DNA from: Candidatus Krumholzibacteriia bacterium
Lineage (GTDB): Bacteria; Krumholzibacteriota; Krumholzibacteriia; LZORAL124-64-63
Assembly: GCA_016744275.1 (NCBI GenBank)
Contig: JADGEP010000062.1
Coordinates: 1 to 13,334 of the forward strand
Reading direction: 5' to 3'
DNA length: 13,334 bases
The position numbers were made by a program, and so were the translations under genes. Under the pieces are notes generated by a model. It was not told the origin of the DNA. It searched no databases and saw only the letters and a program-made list of their open reading frames with translations. Shown piece after piece: positions 12,316-13,334 of this stretch. Position 1 is the first letter of the stretch, and each line of letters starts with the position of its first letter.

Positions 12316-13334
12316 CAGATTCCCACTTTAAAAACAAGGCGCCACCAATGGCGCGCAACTTCTGAATCGGGTGCCGGAAATCTCGCAAACGCGTCCGGAT
12401 CAACTTTTTCCCGATTCCACTCAGCCGTGATTTCCCAGAGCAAAGGCAGGTTCGAACCCATGTCTGAATCGCCCGCGGCACCGACTCCGTCGGCTCGCGG
12501 TGTGCGGCGCAGGCTCAGCCCCACGGAGGTTCTGGCCCCTTCACCGGGAGTATGTTTGAGCATGCCCCAAGTCGCCAGGCGGCCTTGCAGGCTCCACTGA
12601 AAATTCCATCCGGCCGGACGAACCCTCACCAAGCCAGTGACAGCCTCGCCGGACCCGCCCAAAGGGTGCCCCAGCAGCGTTTGTTCATGGGTGTACCCCT
12701 CACGATAGCCCCCATTGGTATACCACATGACTTTATCATGCTGCAATTCCGCGTATTCGAAGGCCACGTCCCAACGCGGACTGACCATCTCAAACCCGAC
12801 GACGGTGGCCGGAATCGAAATTTCCGGCACGAGCCCACCGGGGCCCGAGGGCAGAAAATCCGTGCCACCATAGTCCCAGAACAACCGTCCCCCGCTGGCG
12901 GGCAAGACCGGCCACGGCGCATCTCGCCAGCGGAATTCAAATTGGGCCGCAAAAATCCGATCGGTGATTGGGCCGCTTTCCAACTCCCGCCAAGTGGTGC
13001 CAATCACCGGAAAATTGATCTGCAAAAGATCCGGCCAAAGGGTCTCGTCCCGAGCGGTAACCATCACCGTGTGGGTGAAATGGGTCCGGAACCACGGCGT
13101 CACATTCCATCCCACCAGCCACTGCATGAACCAGGGCTGGGCTTGCTTGCTGTAGCTTTCCACAGCGTCCCGGTAGGCGACAGCGCGCTCAGACAGCACG
13201 CCGGCCCGAAGCAGGGTTTGGTCGGGCGCCAAATGCTCCATGATGCCCGCCCATTGGAATGAGCTGGTGCGGCGGGCGGTGAGTGCCGGGAACGGTTTTC
13301 CTTGGTAGTCCAGATTGAGGTCGCCCGTCAAGCC
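12315..13334 (-). CDS. Capsule assembly Wzi family outer-membrane protein, N-terminus off the window
   Basis: The visible 339 codons run off the right edge without a start, so the N-terminal part and signal peptide are missing. The sequence shows alternating aromatic and polar strands of an outer-membrane beta barrel (for example FAAQFEFRWRDAPW and EFAYAEL-like VAFEYAELQHDKVMWY). It also has the family-like segments NGGYREGYTHEQTLLGHPLGG and PWFMQWLVGWNVTPWF. It ends in WWRLVFKVGI, a plausible last barrel strand. Wzi is an outer-membrane lectin that anchors capsular polysaccharide at the cell surface. This fits with the polysaccharide O-acetylation genes elsewhere in the window, though these are not in one operon. 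The assignment rests on remembered family features; another barrel family is possible. Confidence 0.65.
   Translation of the reverse strand, partial: GLTGDLNLDYQGKPFPALTARRTSSFQWAGIMEHLAPDQTLLRAGVLSERAVAYRDAVESYSKQAQPWFMQWLVGWNVTPWFRTHFTHTVMVTARDETLWPDLLQINFPVIGTTWRELESGPITDRIFAAQFEFRWRDAPWPVLPASGGRLFWDYGGTDFLPSGPGGLVPEISIPATVVGFEMVSPRWDVAFEYAELQHDKVMWYTNGGYREGYTHEQTLLGHPLGGSGEAVTGLVRVRPAGWNFQWSLQGRLATWGMLKHTPGEGARTSVGLSLRRTPRADGVGAAGDSDMGSNLPLLWEITAEWNREKVDPDAFARFPAPDSEVARHWWRLVFKVGI

Overview
The window is a gene-dense, GC-rich stretch of a bacterial chromosome. The cell envelope genes point to a Gram-negative organism: a Wzi-type outer-membrane barrel and an AlgI/AlgJ-like polysaccharide O-acetylation pair. 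The phylum cannot be fixed from this sequence. The mix of a CPLC-type PyrE tail, a fused isobutyryl-CoA mutase and an archaeal-type asparagine synthetase would suit a deep-branching group such as Acidobacteriota, but that is a guess. No tRNA, rRNA, CRISPR array, insertion sequence or prophage gene was seen, and no stretch over 300 bases lacks a gene.

Layout. Positions 1-488 hold two gene fragments that meet head to head: a sulfatase piece on the minus strand and the C-terminal part of orotate phosphoribosyltransferase (pyrE) on the plus strand. Both lack their 5' halves at the same point, so this is a deletion, a rearrangement or an assembly join. A plus-strand cluster follows (493-3078): a PgeF/YfiH-type protein whose end looks frameshifted, a class I methyltransferase and a U32-family tRNA hydroxylase (TrhP/YegQ-like). 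The last two genes are separated by 2 bases, which suggests a joint role in tRNA modification.

A minus-strand block (3137-9886) reads, in transcription order, an AsnC-type regulator, fused isobutyryl-CoA mutase IcmF, an AlgI-like MBOAT acyltransferase and an AlgJ-like SGNH acetyltransferase. The last three genes are very tightly packed, and both acyltransferases start with GTG.

The AsnC-type regulator is divergent from a plus-strand gene (10047-11102) that encodes a stand-alone AsnRS/AspRS-like catalytic core. It resembles the archaeal aminoacyl-tRNA-synthetase-derived asparagine synthetase (AS-AR). The 160-bp AT-rich gap between them carries two facing sigma70-like promoters and a 24-bp imperfect palindrome over the regulator's -35 box. 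This recalls the E. coli asnC/asnA pair, but with a synthetase of different origin, and is the most interesting part of the window.

The right end holds a DUF4442-type hotdog protein (plus strand) and, convergent with it, a TrpF-like isomerase whose start overlaps the stop of a Wzi-family capsule assembly protein that runs off the right edge.
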